Shown here piece after piece: positions 53,855 to 55,970 of a stretch of DNA of 55,970 bases. Numbering within the stretch: position 1 is the first letter of the stretch; the number at the start of each line of letters is the position of its first letter. The DNA lies in contig NZ_JANIBL010000031.1 of NCBI RefSeq assembly GCF_024505055.1, positions 1 through 55,970 on the forward strand. The letters are read 5' to 3'. The notes under the pieces are model-generated. The model saw nothing but the letters and a program-made list of their open reading frames with translations. It ran no database searches and was not told the origin of the DNA. The DNA is from Methylomonas rosea (lineage in GTDB: Bacteria > Pseudomonadota > Gammaproteobacteria > Methylococcales > Methylomonadaceae). A program made the position numbers and the translations under genes.

Positions 53855-55516
53855 ATGACGCAGCAAACGCAAAACATCCTGATCGGCCATTTAACCGAAG
53901 TCAGAGGCGACGGTATGGATGCCCGTATTACCGAAGAACATTCGACGGCGGCCCCCATCATCAAGCTCGGCGATGAAGAAATATTGGCCGGCCATATCGG
54001 CTCATATGTTGTGATCCGCCAGTCGCATATCGGCGTATTGGCCTTGGTGTTTAAAATGTGGGAACGCGACCGCTTTGACGCCGCCGGCAATCGCGCGACC
54101 GACCGCTTTATTGCCTTGATCCCGGTCGGCGAGTTGAACGAAAGCAATGTGTTCATTCGCGGCGTACGGCATTATCCGACGCCGGGCGCGGCGGTGTATG
54201 CGGTCGGTCTCAGCGAGATCAACGCGATTTTTTCCAAATTCCGCGATTACGAATTTTTTATCGGGCAGCTGGCCAGTCATAAGGATTATCACCTGAGTCT
54301 GGACCCGCGCGCCTTGTTCGGCAGGCATTTTGCGATTATCGGCCAGTCAGGATCAGGGAAGTCCTGGACCGTGACCAGTTTGATCCAGCATACTATGCGG
54401 GCGATGCCGAAAACCCATATGATTATGCTGGATCTGCACGGCGAATATTGTTGGAAGCGGCCTGATGGCAGCATCGAATCGGCGTTTCCGGCCGAGCAAG
54501 TCAATTACGTGGACGCAATGGACCTGGAGATGCCGTACTGGATGATGTCTTACGCCGAACTGGTGGACTTGTTCATCGATAGAGACGACAGAGGCGCATC
54601 GATGCAGATGTCCTTCATGCGCGAAGTGCTGCAACAATTGAAACGCAAGGAAGCCAAAGCCATTGGCCTGGGGGTGGTTTCGATAGACACGCCGATTTAT
54701 TTCTCGCTGGCGGAAATGTATATGCAATTCAAGGCCGCCAACGAGGAGCGCAAGGACTTCGGGAAAACCAAGGGTGCATTGTTTGGCCAGTTCGATGAAT
54801 TTCTGGTGACGATGCAGAGCCGTTTTAATGATGTGCGTTACGACTTTTTATTAAAACCCAAAAAACGGAACAACTCGGCCAGCATGGCGGATTTACTCAG
54901 ACAATTCGTGGGTTTGGGGCAAAAAAAAGCCAACATCACCGTCGTCGATCTCAGCTCCGTACCTACCGATGTGCGGCCGGCTGTGTCCGCGCAAGTCGGC
55001 CGGCTGGCGTATGAGTTTAACTATTGGAATCCGCGCCGCCGGGAGTTTCCGATCACATTGATCTGCGAGGAAGCCCATGCCTATATCCCGCGCGAAAAAG
55101 GCGGGCAGTTCGACGGCACCAAGAAAATGATGGAACGGATCGCCAAGGAGGGCCGTAAATACGGGGTGTCCATCGGCGTGGTCAGCCAGCGGCCCACCGA
55201 ATTATCGGAAACCATGCTGGCGCAATGTAGCTCGTTTATTTGCCTGCGCACCACCAATCCGGACGACCAGCAATACATTCGCGGCCTAGTGCCGGAGGCG
55301 GAAGGCGATTTGGCTGATATTCTCAGCTCGCTCGGTAGAGGTGAAGCGTTAGTGCTCGGTGAGGCCGCGCCGCTACCAACCCGAGTACAAATCTACCGGC
55401 CCAACCCGGAACCGAAAAGTAACGACGTGGATTACTACACCAGTTGGCGCGAAGGCCCGGACGATCTGGATGTGGAAGGTATAGTCGAGAATTGGCGCAC
55501 GCAGAATAGGCATTGA
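53855..55516 (+). CDS. HerA-like DNA translocase ATPase
   Basis: 553 residues, GAGAGAAC just before ATG 53855. HAS-barrel N-terminal part (ILIGHLTEVRGDGMDARI), then a RecA-like core: Walker A IIGQSGSGKSWTV (about 166-178), MIMLDLHGEY (about 190), ICEEAHAYIPRE (Walker B, about 408) and VSQRPTELS; the C-terminus has LRTTNPDDQQYIR. It is FtsK/HerA type and probably forms a hexamer that pumps DNA. HerA usually works with the nuclease NurA, or in some defence systems with SIR2 or others; none of these is encoded beside it here. The role is open. Confidence 0.88.
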   Translation: MTQQTQNILIGHLTEVRGDGMDARITEEHSTAAPIIKLGDEEILAGHIGSYVVIRQSHIGVLALVFKMWERDRFDAAGNRATDRFIALIPVGELNESNVFIRGVRHYPTPGAAVYAVGLSEINAIFSKFRDYEFFIGQLASHKDYHLSLDPRALFGRHFAIIGQSGSGKSWTVTSLIQHTMRAMPKTHMIMLDLHGEYCWKRPDGSIESAFPAEQVNYVDAMDLEMPYWMMSYAELVDLFIDRDDRGASMQMSFMREVLQQLKRKEAKAIGLGVVSIDTPIYFSLAEMYMQFKAANEERKDFGKTKGALFGQFDEFLVTMQSRFNDVRYDFLLKPKKRNNSASMADLLRQFVGLGQKKANITVVDLSSVPTDVRPAVSAQVGRLAYEFNYWNPRRREFPITLICEEAHAYIPREKGGQFDGTKKMMERIAKEGRKYGVSIGVVSQRPTELSETMLAQCSSFICLRTTNPDDQQYIRGLVPEAEGDLADILSSLGRGEALVLGEAAPLPTRVQIYRPNPEPKSNDVDYYTSWREGPDDLDVEGIVENWRTQNRH

Positions 55517-55812
55517 TTTTAGCGTTGCGAACTCATTATCCGGGCGTTAGACTAAATAAGCTTCTATAGTAGATTGATATTCGCTATCGATAGAGTCCGC
55601 CATGGTTCGGTATCTGTGGCGCTCGTCGCAAATTGGATCGTCGACTCACTAATTCTTTTCAGCAGATTTACCGAGTCGGGTAGCGATGGTAAACTCGCCG
55701 CCCGCTGCTCTCGGATCGGGTGAAAGTCGCATCGTTAGGGTGTAAATCGGGGCGGTTGAAGGCTAAAGCTGATCGGCAACCGTTTCAATCAACCAAATCT
55801 ATAGGCATCACG
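55517..55812. other. 296-bp leader region of the surface protein
   Basis: No ORF. A weak TTTACC/GGTAAA stem lies about 55668-55692. I looked for a c-di-GMP riboswitch and did not find its core. The stretch probably holds the promoter of 55813. Confidence 0.4.
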
Positions 55813-55970
55813 ATGAATTTCGGCAAACCTAAATTCGCGAAAGTCCAACAAGCCAAATCTGTCCAAGCGATCCCGCGTTGTTACGCTTTTGCGCTGGAAC
55901 CGCGTATTTTGTTCGACGGCGCGGCGGCTGCGACGACGGACGCCGCGCTTGCGGAACCGGCAGCCGAACC
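55813..55970 (+). CDS. start of a large LEPRILFDGA-type surface/adhesin protein (cut by window edge)
   Basis: 52 codons before the window ends. The opening reads MNFGKPKFAKVQQAKSVQAI, then FALEPRILFDGAAAATT. The L-E-P-R-(I/V)-L-F-D-(G)AA motif marks the N-terminus of very large repeat proteins (DUF4347, cadherin or VCBS repeats) sent out by type I secretion in gammaproteobacteria. Everything that would tell the repeat type lies outside. The ATG at 55813 has no strong ribosome site, though the motif makes the frame secure. Confidence 0.75.
   Translation, partial: MNFGKPKFAKVQQAKSVQAIPRCYAFALEPRILFDGAAAATTDAALAEPAAE

Noticed and set aside
55517..55812. Possible c-di-GMP riboswitch before the adhesin gene
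   Set aside because: The GEMM core elements (for instance the GGCAAACC and tetraloop-receptor parts) could not be found in order.
1..55970. CRISPR arrays, tRNA or rRNA genes
   Set aside because: No regularly spaced direct repeats and no tRNA-like TTCGA/CCA-ended cloverleaf were noticed on reading both strands.

Overview
This window looks like chromosomal DNA of a gammaproteobacterium, most plausibly a Methylococcales methanotroph such as Methylomonas. That assignment is an inference from gene styles (an Mla/Pqi-type transport set, YajR-like MFS carrier, DoxX/MNIO copper-RiPP cluster and LEPRILFDGA adhesin leader) and was not tested by a search. Most of the window is GC-moderate and dense with genes. 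The exception is an AT-rich island at about 33.06-35.6 kb.

Layout. 0-1.6 kb: decayed IS21 istA and a stub of a tyrosine integrase. 1.8-4.9 kb: an AAA+ ATPase and an Fe-S (CCG-domain) protein, both on the minus strand. 5.7-9.3 kb: an MCE/Mla-type lipid transport operon. 9.4-14.3 kb: an HD-GYP response regulator and a 1285-residue hybrid kinase. 14.9-16.8 kb: ssb and a YajR-like MFS carrier. 17.2-23.4 kb: a lipid-metabolism neighbourhood (hydrolase-like protein, amidohydrolase, small DMT protein, convergent with CdsA-like, CDP-alcohol phosphotransferase and a ligase-ACP-acyltransferase fusion). 23.5-26.3 kb: uvrA. 26.3-27.1 kb: a HEPN toxin whose MNT partner is broken. 27.6-31.9 kb: a LysR regulator divergent from a redox/detoxification set (AhpD-like, PNPOx-FNR fusion, GST, DUF1348).

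32-38.5 kb is the most interesting part. An ECF sigma factor and a small zinc-binding anti-sigma protein (32.0-32.8 kb) are separated by an AT-rich two-gene defence island from a copper-binding RiPP cluster: an EGKCG-repeat precursor, MNIO/DUF692 enzyme, partner protein and DoxX (35.9-38.5 kb). The sigma gene and the RiPP precursor carry almost the same promoter, TGTAAGG-N15/16-CGACT, so I infer that they form one regulon that the island now interrupts. The island holds a retron-like reverse transcriptase followed by an ABC-ATPase with a TOPRIM-like C-terminus. Just upstream of the reverse transcriptase lies a 114-nt segment closed by complementary ends (11 pairs, one bulge), which fits an msr-msd RNA. 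REP-like hairpins flank the island on both sides. I read it as a type I-B (Eco8-like) retron with a divergent reverse transcriptase.

38.5-55.97 kb: a fused pair of 5'-truncated divergent genes (AhpD-like and AraC), a phosphoesterase, an arylamine N-acetyltransferase, then a signalling run (response regulator, REC-PAS-GGDEF-EAL, Oar-like TonB receptor, YfiR, CHASE8-type hybrid kinase), a di-haem cytochrome c peroxidase, alanine dehydrogenase, a HerA-like ATPase and the start of a large LEPRILFDGA-type surface protein cut by the window edge. Several MITE/REP-like palindromic repeats lie between genes. I saw no tRNA, rRNA or CRISPR array.
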